Both the position numbers and the translations under genes were made by a program. A DNA stretch of 64,000 nucleotides from Streptomyces sp. MRC013 (GTDB lineage Bacteria > Actinomycetota > Actinomycetes > Streptomycetales > Streptomycetaceae), in contig NZ_CP094264.1 of NCBI RefSeq assembly GCF_023614235.1, forward strand, positions 3,224,001-3,288,000. The letters run 5' to 3'. The stretch's first letter is position 1. Each line of letters begins with the position of its first letter. Positions 35,246-45,964 of the stretch are shown in pieces. The notes below the pieces were generated by a model. The model was given only the letters and a program-made list of their open reading frames with translations, had not been told where the DNA came from and did no database searches.

Positions 35246-37261
35246 GTGAAGACCTCTCGCGAACACCGCTGCCGTCCGACCCCCGCCTCGTCCCCGGCCC
35301 GCGCCGCATCCCCGCGCGCCGCCTCCCCGGCCCGCGCCGCCTCCCCGGCCCGCACCGCCTCCCCGCGCGGTGCGACGGCCCCGCTCCGCGCGACCCGGAC
35401 CGCCCGGGCCGCCTCCGGGCCCGGCATCCCGCCGCACACCGGGATCCCGCTCGAACCGGCCGCCCCGCCTGAACCCGGGGCCCCGCCCGATCCCGCCGCC
35501 CCGCCCGAATCGGGTGCCCCGCCCGGACCCGGGGCCCCGCCTGATCCCACCGGACCGGACCCGGCCGCACCTCGATCCACCCCGCCGGGCCGTACCGCTC
35601 GGAAGTCGGCTTCGTCCGCGTCTGTTTCGTCGAAGTCGGGTTCGTCGAAGTCGGCCTCGTCCGGGTCCGTGTCGCCGGGCCGTGCTGTTCGGAAGTCGGC
35701 TTCGTCCGCGTCTGTTTCGTCGAAGTCGGGTTCGTCGAAGTCGGCCTCGTCCGCGCCCGTCCCGTCGAGCCGCGTCGCTCGGAAGTCGGCCTCACCGAAG
35801 TCCGCCCCGTCGAAGCCTGCTTCACCGAAGTCCGCCCCGCCGAAGCCCGCTCCCCCGAAGCCCGCCCCGCCGAAGCCCGCTCCCCCGAAGCCCGCCCCGC
35901 CGAAGCCCGCTCCTCCTACGCCCGCCCCGTCGAAGCCCACCCCACCCACGCCCACCCCGCCCACGCCCGCCCCGCCGAAGCCCGCTCCCCCGAAGCCCGC
36001 TCCCCCGAAGCCCGCTCCGTCCGCCGCCCCCGGCCGCGTACGGGCCGAGGCGGCCGAGGCGGCCGGAGCGGTCGGGCCGGCCGGTCCGGGGCGGTTGCGG
36101 TGGTTCGTGCCGCAGGTGCTCGTGGTCGCCGGATTCGTCGCCGTCCTCGTGAGCGGCGCCGTCCTCGCCGCCGACCACAAGACGGTCCGGCTCCGTGTGG
36201 ACGGCGTGCCCCGCACCCTCCACACCTTCGCCGACGACGTGGGCGAGCTCCTCGCCCTCGAGGGCGTCACCACCGGCCGGCACGACCTCGTCGTCCCCGC
36301 CCCCCGCACGCCCCTGGCCGGCGGGGAGGAGGTCGTCGTGCGCTGGGGCCGCCCACTCCGGCTCGACCTCGACGGCCGCGCCCGCCGCGTGTGGACCACC
36401 GCCCGCACGGTGGACGAGGCCCTGCGCGCCCTCGGTGTCCGCGCCGAGGGCGCGCACCTGTCCGTCTCGCGCTCCGCTCGCATCGGCCGTGAGGGGCTCG
36501 CCCTGGCCGTACGCACCGAACGCGCCGTGACGTTCCGCGCCGACGGCCGCGAGCGGACCGTCCGCACCAACGCCGCCACCGTCGCCGAGGCCCTCCGCCA
36601 CGCCCGGATCACCCTCCGGGGCCGCGACACGACCTCCGCGCCCCTCGGCGCCTTCCCCCGCGCCGGCCAGACCGTCACCGTCCTGCGCGTCAGGGACCAC
36701 CGCGAGACCCGGTACGAGACCGTCCCGTACGAGGTGCGCCGCGTCGAGGACCCCGAGCTGTACCGGGGCACCGAGGTCGTGGACCGGGAGGGCCGCCCCG
36801 GCCTGCGCCGCCTCACCTACGAGACCTGCACCGTCGACGGGGTCCCCCGCCACACCCGCAGGACCGGCGCCACCCTGGTCCGCGAGCCGGTCGCCCGGGT
36901 CGTCCGCGTCGGCACCCTGGAGCGCCCCCGGTCACGCACCGGGACGGCGCCGCCCCGCACCGGGACGGCGCGGACCGGTTCCGGGACGGCGCAGGCCCGC
37001 CCCGGTCCCGCCGCCGGCGCCGACGACCTGGACTGGGCCGCCCTCGCCCAGTGCGAGTCCGGCGGCCGCCCCGACGCCGTCGACCCCTCCGGCACGTACG
37101 GCGGCCTCTACCAGTTCGACGTCGGGACCTGGCACTCCGTCGGCGGCACCGGACGCCCCCAGGACGCCTCCGCCGCCGAGCAGACATACCGGGCGAAGCT
37201 GCTCTACGCGCAACGGGGGGCGAGTCCGTGGCCGCACTGCGGCCGTAGGCTGTATCAGTGA
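35246..37261 (+). CDS. rpfB: Resuscitation-promoting factor RpfB with long N-terminal extension
   Basis: A 671-residue muralytic enzyme that cleaves peptidoglycan to promote spore germination and regrowth. A transmembrane helix spans about residues 287-309 ([18 protein letters not shown]). Three DUF348 repeats follow ([19 protein letters not shown] and two relatives), then a G5 domain and the C-terminal Rpf lysozyme-like domain ([16 protein letters not shown] with catalytic Glu; [17 protein letters not shown]). The first 286 residues are odd: Pro/Ala/Lys/Ser-rich low-complexity sequence with an in-frame 90-bp tandem duplication and a KPAPP array. Usual RpfB proteins are around 400 residues, from memory. 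The GTG at 35246 is the first start in frame; a later start would shorten the tail. The stop overlaps rsmA. Confidence 0.9.
   Translation: MKTSREHRCRPTPASSPARAASPRAASPARAASPARTASPRGATAPLRATRTARAASGPGIPPHTGIPLEPAAPPEPGAPPDPAAPPESGAPPGPGAPPDPTGPDPAAPRSTPPGRTARKSASSASVSSKSGSSKSASSGSVSPGRAVRKSASSASVSSKSGSSKSASSAPVPSSRVARKSASPKSAPSKPASPKSAPPKPAPPKPAPPKPAPPKPAPPKPAPPTPAPSKPTPPTPTPPTPAPPKPAPPKPAPPKPAPSAAPGRVRAEAAEAAGAVGPAGPGRLRWFVPQVLVVAGFVAVLVSGAVLAADHKTVRLRVDGVPRTLHTFADDVGELLALEGVTTGRHDLVVPAPRTPLAGGEEVVVRWGRPLRLDLDGRARRVWTTARTVDEALRALGVRAEGAHLSVSRSARIGREGLALAVRTERAVTFRADGRERTVRTNAATVAEALRHARITLRGRDTTSAPLGAFPRAGQTVTVLRVRDHRETRYETVPYEVRRVEDPELYRGTEVVDREGRPGLRRLTYETCTVDGVPRHTRRTGATLVREPVARVVRVGTLERPRSRTGTAPPRTGTARTGSGTAQARPGPAAGADDLDWAALAQCESGGRPDAVDPSGTYGGLYQFDVGTWHSVGGTGRPQDASAAEQTYRAKLLYAQRGASPWPHCGRRLYQ
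35583..35762. repeat. Two 90-bp tandem repeats inside rpfB
   Basis: Units 35583-35672 and 35673-35762 share an identical 65-bp core (35599-35663 equals 35689-35753). Ninety bp is a multiple of three, so the duplication keeps the frame and encodes a repeated [19 protein letters not shown] block. A 15-bp KPAPP-coding array follows at about 35820-36020. Confidence 0.8.
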
Positions 37262-38073
37262 GCACCACTGAGCCCGACGCACTCCTCGGCCCCGCCGACG
37301 TCCGCGAACTGGCCGCAGCCCTCGGGGTGCGCCCCACCAAGCAGCGCGGCCAGAACTTCGTCATCGACGCCAACACCGTCCGGCGCATCGTCCGCACCGC
37401 GGAGGTACGCCCCGACGACGTCGTCGTGGAGGTCGGGCCCGGACTCGGCTCCCTCACCCTCGCCCTGCTGGAGGCCGCGGACCGCGTCGTGGCCGTCGAG
37501 ATCGACGACACCCTCGCCGCGGCGCTGCCCGCCACGATCACCGCCCGCGCGCCCGAGCGGGCCACCCGCTTCTCCCTGGTCCACGCCGACGCCATGGACG
37601 TGCGGGAGTTGCCCGGCCCGCCGCCCACCGCGCTCGTCGCGAACCTGCCGTACAACGTCGCGGTGCCCGTGCTGCTGCACATGCTCGACCGCTTCCCGAC
37701 CGTCGAGCGCACCCTCGTGATGGTCCAGGCGGAGGTCGCCGACCGGCTCGCCGCCCGCCCCGGCAACAAGGTGTACGGCGTGCCGTCGGTGAAGGCCAAC
37801 TGGTACGCGGAGGTCAGGCGCGCCGGTTCCATCGGCCGCAACGTCTTCTGGCCCGCGCCCAACGTCGACTCCGGCCTCGTCTCGCTGGTGCGCCGCGACC
37901 CGCCGGGGACCACCGCCACCAAGCGCGAGGTCTTCGCCGTCGTGGACGCCGCGTTCGCGCAGCGCCGCAAGACCCTGCGCGCCGCGCTGGCCGGCTGGGC
38001 CGGATCGCCCGCCGCCGCCGAGGCCGCGCTCGTCGCGGCCGGGGTCTCCCCCAGGCGCGGGGGGAGTCCCTGA
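37258..38073 (+). CDS. rsmA: 16S rRNA dimethyladenosine transferase RsmA (KsgA), 3' end frameshifted
   Basis: RsmA dimethylates A1518 and A1519 of 16S rRNA. Motifs: [23 protein letters not shown] (SAM binding), VVAVEIDD and NLPYNVAVP (catalytic NLPY). The GTG start overlaps the rpfB stop. As written the protein ends SPRRGGSP at 38073. If the C run at 38048-38052 had six C instead of five, the frame would read [20 protein letters not shown], the usual C-terminus, and stop at 38112-38114, where it would overlap the ispE GTG by 4 bp. The overlap argues strongly that the true end is 38114. Confidence 0.93.
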   Translation: MSTTEPDALLGPADVRELAAALGVRPTKQRGQNFVIDANTVRRIVRTAEVRPDDVVVEVGPGLGSLTLALLEAADRVVAVEIDDTLAAALPATITARAPERATRFSLVHADAMDVRELPGPPPTALVANLPYNVAVPVLLHMLDRFPTVERTLVMVQAEVADRLAARPGNKVYGVPSVKANWYAEVRRAGSIGRNVFWPAPNVDSGLVSLVRRDPPGTTATKREVFAVVDAAFAQRRKTLRAALAGWAGSPAAAEAALVAAGVSPRRGGSP

Positions 38074-38110
38074 CCGTGGAAGAGTTCGCCCGTATCGCGG
38101 AGGCCCGAGC

Positions 38111-39004
38111 GTGAGCGTCACCGTACGAGTCCCGGCCAAGGTCAACGTCCAGCTGGCGGTCGGCCCCGCCCGCCCCGACGGCTTCCACGACCTGGCCAAC
38201 GTCTTCCTCGCCGTCTCCCTCCACGACGAGGTGACCGCCGCCCCGGCCGACTCCCTCCGCGTCACCTGCGAGGGCCCCGACGCGGACCAGGTCCCCCTGG
38301 ACCGCACCAACCTCGCCGCGCGCGCCGCGGAACTCCTCGCCGCCCGGTACGGCATCGCCCCCGACGTGCACCTCCACATCGCCAAGGACATCCCCGTCGC
38401 CGGCGGCATGGCGGGCGGCAGCGCCGACGGCGCGGGCGCCCTCCTCGCCTGCGACGCCCTGTGGGGCACCGGTGCGAGTCGTGCCGAACTCCTAGAAATC
38501 TGCGCCGAGTTGGGGAGTGACGTGCCCTTCTCCCTGGTGGGCGGCGCGGCCCTGGGCACCGGTCGCGGCGAGCACCTCACCGAACTTCCGCTCGGCGGCT
38601 CCTTCCACTGGGTGTTCGCCGTCGCCGACGGCGGCCTGTCCACGCCCGCCGTGTACGCCGAGTTCGACCGGCTGAGGCCCGGCGCCCCCGCGCCCGCCGC
38701 CTCCCCGGTCCTCCTCGACGCGCTGCGCGACGGCGACACCGCCGCCCTCGCCGGTGCCCTCGCCAACGACCTCCAGCCCGCCGCGCTGTCCCTGCGCCCG
38801 TCGCTCGCCGAGACGCTCGCCGCGGGCACGGCGGCCGGGGCGCTCGCCGGGATCGTGTCCGGGTCCGGCCCCACCACGGCGTTCCTCGTCAAGGACCGGG
38901 AGGCGGCGGAGTCCGTCGCGGCGGCCCTCATCGCGTCCGGCACGTGCCGGACGGCCCGCACGGCCACGTCCCCCGCGCCCGGCGCCCGGGTGCTCGCCGC
39001 CTGA
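38111..39004 (+). CDS. ispE: 4-diphosphocytidyl-2-C-methyl-D-erythritol kinase
   Basis: GHMP kinase of the MEP isoprenoid pathway, 297 residues. It has VRVPAKVNVQLAVG at the N-terminus, the ATP loop VAGGMAGGSADGAGA near residue 97, and the C-terminal GIVSGSGPTTAFLV. In this protein VQL stands where many homologues have LxL. It is coupled to rsmA and ends at a perfect 14-bp hairpin. Confidence 0.93.
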   Translation: MSVTVRVPAKVNVQLAVGPARPDGFHDLANVFLAVSLHDEVTAAPADSLRVTCEGPDADQVPLDRTNLAARAAELLAARYGIAPDVHLHIAKDIPVAGGMAGGSADGAGALLACDALWGTGASRAELLEICAELGSDVPFSLVGGAALGTGRGEHLTELPLGGSFHWVFAVADGGLSTPAVYAEFDRLRPGAPAPAASPVLLDALRDGDTAALAGALANDLQPAALSLRPSLAETLAAGTAAGALAGIVSGSGPTTAFLVKDREAAESVAAALIASGTCRTARTATSPAPGARVLAA

Positions 39005-39045
39005 GCGCCCGGCCCGGGTGCTCACCGCGTGCCCGGGCCGGGCGC
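39005..39045 (+). terminator. Terminator of the rpfB-rsmA-ispE operon
   Basis: GCGCCCGGCCCGGG (39005-39018) pairs perfectly with 39032-39045 across a 13-nt loop and begins at the base after the ispE stop codon. Confidence 0.8.
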
Positions 39046-39088
39046 GCACCGGCCGCGCGCCCGGCGCCCGGGTACTCACCGCGCGACT

Positions 39089-39102
39089 GAGTAGGCGTAC
39101 TC
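39089..39102. promoter_or_regulatory. GAGTA-N4-TACTC palindrome
   Basis: GAGTA-ggcg-TACTC lies 37 bp before the acyltransferase ATG. Position and symmetry suggest a regulator site; the cognate protein is unknown. Confidence 0.4.
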
Positions 39103-39139
39103 TCCCGGCCCCCTGCGGTCGGGGGCGAACCTGGCCCGC

Positions 39140-40351
39140 ATGCTGCGTACGGGAACGGGATCCGGGCCGCGCGACCTCGCCGCCGCCACCCCCGCCACCA
39201 GGGACCGCTACGTCGACCTCCTGCGGGTCGCGTCCCTGGCGGTGGTCGTCCTCGGGCACTGGCTGATGGCCGCGGTGACCGCCGACGGGAAGGTCGGCAA
39301 CCTCCTCGCGGTCGTGCCCGCCCTCCAGGTCCTCACCTGGGGGCTCCAGGTGATGCCGGTGTTCTTCTTCGTGGGCGGCTTCGCGCACGCCCTGTCGTAC
39401 CGGTCCCGGCCCGGGTACGCCGCGTTCGTGCGCGGCCGGGTGCGCCGGCTGCTGCGCCCGACCGTCCTGTTCGCCGGGGTGTGGGGCGTGGCCGCGCTCG
39501 CCGTCCGGTCGCCCGGAGACGGCGACGGGCTCACCGGTACGGCGCTGCGCCTGGTGACGCAACCCCTGTGGTTCGTCGGCGTCTACCTGGCGATGGTCGC
39601 ACTCGCCCCGCCGCTGCTGCGGCTCCACCGGCGGTGGGGCTGGGGCGCCTTCGCCGCGTTGGCGGGCGGGGCGGCCGCGGTGGACCTGCTGCGGTTCGCC
39701 GGGGACGTGCCGTACGTCGGGTTCCTGAACTTCGCCCTCGTGTGGCTCGCCGTCCACCAGCTGGGCTTCCTCCGCGCGGACGGCCGCCTGGGCGCCCCCC
39801 GGGCGCTCGCCTCGGCGGGGCTGGCCGGCGCGGTGGCACTGGTCGCCCTCGGGCCGTACCCGCTGTCGATGGTGGGCATGCCCGGCGAGGAGGTGTCCAA
39901 CATGGCGCCCCCGACGCTGGCCCTGCTGTGCCACGGGGTGTGGCTGGTCGGGGCGGTGGAGCTGCTGCGCGGCCCCGGTACGCGGCTCGTCGCCCGGGCC
40001 CGCGTCTGGTGGGTGGTCGTCGCGGCGAACGGGATCGCCATGACCGCGTTCCTGTGGCACCTGACGGCGATGCTCGGCGTGTACGGCGCGATGCTCGCGC
40101 TGGGCGTGCCGCTGCCGGAGCCGGCGTCCGGCGCGTGGTGGGCGCAGCTGCCGGTGCGGGTGGTGTCGGCGGCGGCGGTGACGGCCCTGCTGGTCCGCCT
40201 CTTCCACCGGGCGGAGCGCCCCGCCCGCCCCCGCGCCCGCGGTGCGGCCCCCTCCCCGGCCCCCGGTCCCGGCCCCGTCGGGAGGCCCCGGCCCCGTCCT
40301 CGGCCTCCGACTACGGTTCGGCGGTGCCGGCGGCGCTGGGTGTCACCCTGA
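39140..40351 (+). CDS. Acyltransferase family membrane protein (3' end probably frameshifted)
   Basis: Acyltransferase-3 family integral membrane protein with about ten helices. The N-terminal family motif is RYVDLLRVASLAVVVLGHW with the conserved Arg and His; VMPVFFFVGGFAHA and RRLLRPTVLF follow. Such enzymes acylate surface carbohydrates or lipids. After LVRLFHRAERPARP the reading frame turns into an Arg/Pro-rich tail ending at 40351. A neighbouring frame (40324-40506) encodes two further hydrophobic helices that fit the end of this type of protein, so a base is probably missing somewhere in 40230-40320. Confidence 0.85.
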   Translation: MLRTGTGSGPRDLAAATPATRDRYVDLLRVASLAVVVLGHWLMAAVTADGKVGNLLAVVPALQVLTWGLQVMPVFFFVGGFAHALSYRSRPGYAAFVRGRVRRLLRPTVLFAGVWGVAALAVRSPGDGDGLTGTALRLVTQPLWFVGVYLAMVALAPPLLRLHRRWGWGAFAALAGGAAAVDLLRFAGDVPYVGFLNFALVWLAVHQLGFLRADGRLGAPRALASAGLAGAVALVALGPYPLSMVGMPGEEVSNMAPPTLALLCHGVWLVGAVELLRGPGTRLVARARVWWVVVAANGIAMTAFLWHLTAMLGVYGAMLALGVPLPEPASGAWWAQLPVRVVSAAAVTALLVRLFHRAERPARPRARGAAPSPAPGPGPVGRPRPRPRPPTTVRRCRRRWVSP

Positions 40352-40506
40352 GCCTGCTGGGCGTCCTGGGCCTGTCGGCGGTGGGCTACGGGGGCCTGCT
40401 GGAGGGACGCAGCGCGGTCCTGGTCGCCGTACCGGTCACGGCCCCGCAGGCCCTGCTCCTCGTCCTGACCGGCTGGCTCCTGGTGGAGCTCCGCCGCCCG
40501 TCCTGA
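40324..40506 (+). pseudogene. Probable C-terminal part of the acyltransferase, in another frame
   Basis: The frame reads VPAALGVTLSLLGVLGLSAV, then GYGGLLEGRSAVLVAVP and a last helix ending LLVELRRPS. Two transmembrane helices with a GLLEGR loop resemble the C-terminal end of Streptomyces acyltransferases of this type. A single base missing in the C/G-rich linker would join it to the gene upstream. It could instead be a separate 60-residue protein starting at GTG 40324, which overlaps the upstream frame and has no ribosome site. Confidence 0.55.
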
Positions 40507-40578
40507 CCCGACCGGGCCGCACCGGGCCGTGGTGGCCGGCCGCGCCACGCCGGCCGGCCCGGTCCGGCCGCGCCGGGA

Positions 40579-41640
40579 TCAGGCGGGGGGCCGGCAGTGG
40601 TGGAGGCCGGCGGAGGCCGCGGCGAACGCCTTCAGCGCGGTTCGCAGCGACGCGTGGTCCAGCGCCAGCCCGTCGTCCGGCACGATCTCGTACACCCCCG
40701 TCCCGTCCGCCCCCGGGCACTCCGCCGTCAACCGGTAGCGTCCCGAGGGCGACCGGGCCGCGCCGTTCGCCGGCAGCGCCCCGCCCCGGCCGGACAGCGC
40801 CGTCTCCCCGTACGGGCCGTAGGACGCCGTGAAGGTGTACAGCGGGCTCCCCAGGCCGCTCCCCAGCACGCACCGCTCCACCGGCGCCGGCCGCGCCGGG
40901 GTCTCGGCGGCCGTACCGGCGCCCCACCGCCGCGCGGTGGCCGCGTCCACGACGCCCCGGCACGTCCCGGACGCCCGGGCCAGCGGGCGCCGCGGGTCCA
41001 CGACGGGGACCGCCACGTCCCGCACCGTCCCCTCCACGGCGCGGCCCACGGTGCAGCCGGTGCGCCGCGCGTACGAGCGGGCCGTGTCCGCCAGGGCGGA
41101 CACCAGGCGCGTCCGGGCCGCCCCGTCCTCGAAGGACGCCCCGCGCGCGAGCCGCCCGTCCGCCACCGCGAGCAGCCCGTCGCCGGACTCGTCGCCGCAG
41201 TCCAGCAGCAGCACGGCCCGCCCCCGCGCGGCGTCCGCGCCGGCGCCGTACGAGAAGGACCCCGTCCACCCGCCGCCCAGCGGCACGGCGCCCTCGCCGG
41301 GGTCCGCCCGGGCCCCCGGCCCGAGCGGCTCCGCGGCGTTGCGCACCCGCACCTCCACCCCGGCCTCGCCGCCGGGGGCCGAGACGGAGCAGCGCCAGCC
41401 GTCCTGCCGCAGCTCGCTCGAAGCGCTCAGCGCGGAGTCCGGCAGCAGCGCCCGCACGGGGTCGGCCGCGAGGTGCCCCTCGCAGGCGCCGTCCAGCGCG
41501 GGCCCGCCGCCGCTCCAGGCGTCGTACCCGCCGGACAGCCAGAACGCCCCGCCGGCCACCACGGCCGCCGCCGTCGCGACGGCCGCCCACCGCGCCCCCC
41601 GGCGCCGCCGGGGTCCCCGGTCCCTGTCGTCCTCGCTCAT
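40579..41640 (-). CDS. Membrane-anchored protein of unknown function
   Basis: A 353-residue protein. After a charged cytoplasmic start (MSEDDRDRGPRRRRG) one helix (WAAVATAAAVVAGGAFWL) anchors it, and the rest is extracytoplasmic. The outer part has six or more cysteines spread along it (DGACEGH, WRCSVS, LLDCGDE, TGCTVG, SGTCRG, ERCVLG), suggesting disulphides. No catalytic motif is recognisable. The ATG at 41640 was chosen because the anchor follows it; longer frames upstream are antisense to the ABC-F gene. Confidence 0.75.
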   Translation of the reverse strand: MSEDDRDRGPRRRRGARWAAVATAAAVVAGGAFWLSGGYDAWSGGGPALDGACEGHLAADPVRALLPDSALSASSELRQDGWRCSVSAPGGEAGVEVRVRNAAEPLGPGARADPGEGAVPLGGGWTGSFSYGAGADAARGRAVLLLDCGDESGDGLLAVADGRLARGASFEDGAARTRLVSALADTARSYARRTGCTVGRAVEGTVRDVAVPVVDPRRPLARASGTCRGVVDAATARRWGAGTAAETPARPAPVERCVLGSGLGSPLYTFTASYGPYGETALSGRGGALPANGAARSPSGRYRLTAECPGADGTGVYEIVPDDGLALDHASLRTALKAFAAASAGLHHCRPPA

Positions 41641-41974
41641 GTCGTACCTCTCGCCGATGGACCTCGTGCGGACACGGACACGCGGCGCGGCGCCCGGCGG
41701 CCCTCCCGCCCCGCCGGCCGCCCGGTGCGGCCGGGGAGCCCCTCGGCCCGTACGCGGGCGGGACCGCGCCGCGCTCCTCGCCGGCGGTGCCGCCGGGCCC
41801 CGTACGGACGGTCGCGTCCCCGCCGCGGCGAGGGGCGCGGGCCCCGCCGCGCGCCGGGGAGGGCCGCCCCCGCCGCGTGCGCCGCTCCGGTCGCCGCACG
41901 CTACCGCACGGTGGGGCGCCTCCCGGCGCCCACTACCCTGGAGGGTCGACCCGTCCCGCCACATCAGGAGTGAA
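41641..41974. other. 334-bp divergent promoter region
   Basis: Separates the leftward anchored-protein gene from the rightward ABC-F gene. It is very GC-rich with no repeats or recognisable operator; only the AGGAG ribosome site of the ABC-F gene (41966-41970) stands out. Confidence 0.4.
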
Positions 41975-43801
<1,827 letters not shown>

Positions 43802-44067
43802 CCACCGGGCGCGCGGGGCTTCCTCAAAACCGCGTAGAGAAGGCGTGGAGAGCCGATAACGGAGGCGTCACGGGCCGGTCCTCCCTTGGGAACAGGGGTG
43901 GTACCGGCCCCTCTGCGCCTGTGGGGCGGGTGGTACAAAGAAACCCCGCTCGACTCACGTAACAGTGCGACATCCCTGTCCGAACCGCTCCATTCCGGCC
44001 ATGCGCTCGCGCCGGGATCGCGGGGGAGGCCGGTCGGCCAGCGGACCGCACGAAGGGGGAAGCGCTG

Positions 44068-45885
44068 ATGACTCAGCCGCCCAGCCAGCAACCGCCGCAG
44101 GGAGGCTTCGGGTCTCCGCAGGACCCGCGCGGGGTCCCCCGGCCCCCGGCCCGGCCGCCCGCCGCCCCGCCCGCGCCCCCGGCGCAGCCGCCGGCCGCCC
44201 CGCCCCCGGCGCAGGCCGCTCCCGGGTACGGCTTCCCGCAGGCCCCCGGACAGCCCCCGGCCCCCGGGTACGGCCACCCGCAGGCGCCCGGTCCGTACGC
44301 CCAGCCCGGTCCGTACCCGCAGCCCGGCCCGTACGCCCAGCCCGGTCCGTACCCGCAGCCCGGCCCGTACGCGCAGCCCGGCCCGTACGGCGGCCACCCG
44401 ACCCAGCCCCCGCATCCCGGCGGCCCCGTGCCGCCCGGCGGCGGCCCCTCCAGGGGCAGGACCACCGCGGTCATCGCCGCGGCGGTGGCCGCGCTGCTCG
44501 CCGTGGGCGGCGTCACCACGTGGGCGCTCACCGGGAACGACGAGGACGGCGGGACCACCACCGCCCGGCCGTCGGACTCCGGGTCCGGGCCGTCCGCGTC
44601 CGTCGACAAGGGCGACGGCACCGGCGGCGGCCGCGAGGCGGAGGACGACCTGAACGCCGGCCGCCAGCCGGGCGAGGCCAAGGTCGAGTGGCTCCTCAAG
44701 AACGACGTGGACCTGCCGCGCAACGGCGCCGACGTCTACGGCCCGTGGGTCGTCGGCGACACGATAGCCAAGGCGATGTACCGCGGCGTCGAGGGCTTCT
44801 CCACCGCCGACGGCGAGAAGAAGTGGAGCATCCCCTTCACCACGGACGTCTGCGAGGTCCCGCACGCGCCCACCGCGAACGGGGTCATCGTCGTCGGCCT
44901 CAAGGACGGCACCGGCGACCGCGCCGACTGCCGCGTCCTGCAGCAGGTCGACCTGAAGTCCGGCAAGGCGGGCTGGAGGACGGAGGTCCCCAAGAGCACC
45001 GGCTTCAACGCGCTCTCCGACCCGACGCTCGCCATGGCCGGCAACACCGTCGTGGCCGCCGGCACCGGCAGCTCGTACGGCTTCTCCCTCACCGACGGCA
45101 AGCAGGTCTTCGGCAAGCCCTCCGACGGCTGCCAGCCCTACGCCTTCGCCGGCGCCGGCACGCGCCTGGTCGCCGCCGCCAGCTGCCGGGTCTCCGACTA
45201 CAAGAACCCGCAGCAGGAGGTCTGGGACGTCGACCCGGCCACCGGCAAGCCGAAGTGGAAGTACCAGCTGGCGCGCGGCTGGGAGGTCGACAAGGTCTAC
45301 TCGGCCAGCCCGCTCGTGGTGAACGCGGTCCACGAGGAGAAGAAGCAGCGCACCATCCTGGTCCTCAGCGACGCGGGCAAGCTGCGCTCCCAGCTCTCCG
45401 GCGGCGGCGACAAGTACCGCACCCAGTGCGGCGGCGGCTTCGTCGTCTTCGGCCAGCGCCTCCAGGGCTGCGCGGGCGTGGCGGCCGACGCCGACACGTT
45501 CTACATGTCGACGGAGCCCACCGCCCTCACCCGCGGCACCAACGACGTCGTCGCCTTCGACCTGGGCACCGGCAAGCCCAAGTGGCGCGCCAAGGCGGGC
45601 CCGGACAAGACGATGCTCCCGCTGCGGATGGAGGGCGGGAAGCTCCTCGTCTACATCGAGGGCTCCTGGGACCGCGGCGGCGCCGTCGCCACCCTGGCCC
45701 CGACCGGCGGCAAGCCGACCGTGCTGCTCCAGCACCCGGCGTCCGTCGCCCGGATCGAGCGGGACTTCTGGCAGCCGCGGTACGAGTACGCCGACGGCCG
45801 GTTCTTCATCGCCAGCGGCCGGGTCAGCGCCCGGGACGACAAGGCCGAGCTGGAGACCAAGACCATGATCGCGTTCGGCGGATAG
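44068..45885 (+). CDS. Membrane-anchored PQQ-type beta-propeller protein, copy 1
   Basis: A 605-residue protein. Residues 1-130 are cytoplasmic and Pro/Gln/Tyr-rich with repeated GPYAQPGPYPQP units. One helix (TTAVIAAAVAALLAVGGVTTWALTG) follows. The extracytoplasmic part contains PQQ/BamB-like blades such as GVEGFSTADGEKKWSIPF, VDLKSGKAGWRTEVP and DLGTGKPKWRAKAG. The W-docking strands after D-x-x-T/S-G-K are diagnostic of a BamB-type propeller, likely a scaffold rather than a quinoprotein enzyme. It is followed 79 bp later by a paralogue of the same layout. Confidence 0.85.
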   Translation: MTQPPSQQPPQGGFGSPQDPRGVPRPPARPPAAPPAPPAQPPAAPPPAQAAPGYGFPQAPGQPPAPGYGHPQAPGPYAQPGPYPQPGPYAQPGPYPQPGPYAQPGPYGGHPTQPPHPGGPVPPGGGPSRGRTTAVIAAAVAALLAVGGVTTWALTGNDEDGGTTTARPSDSGSGPSASVDKGDGTGGGREAEDDLNAGRQPGEAKVEWLLKNDVDLPRNGADVYGPWVVGDTIAKAMYRGVEGFSTADGEKKWSIPFTTDVCEVPHAPTANGVIVVGLKDGTGDRADCRVLQQVDLKSGKAGWRTEVPKSTGFNALSDPTLAMAGNTVVAAGTGSSYGFSLTDGKQVFGKPSDGCQPYAFAGAGTRLVAAASCRVSDYKNPQQEVWDVDPATGKPKWKYQLARGWEVDKVYSASPLVVNAVHEEKKQRTILVLSDAGKLRSQLSGGGDKYRTQCGGGFVVFGQRLQGCAGVAADADTFYMSTEPTALTRGTNDVVAFDLGTGKPKWRAKAGPDKTMLPLRMEGGKLLVYIEGSWDRGGAVATLAPTGGKPTVLLQHPASVARIERDFWQPRYEYADGRFFIASGRVSARDDKAELETKTMIAFGG

Positions 45886-45964
45886 CGCCGGTCCCGCGCC
45901 GGGACGCGCCGCGGCCGGCGCCGACGGAACCGACGACCCCCTTCCCCCCCGAGGTACGCACACG

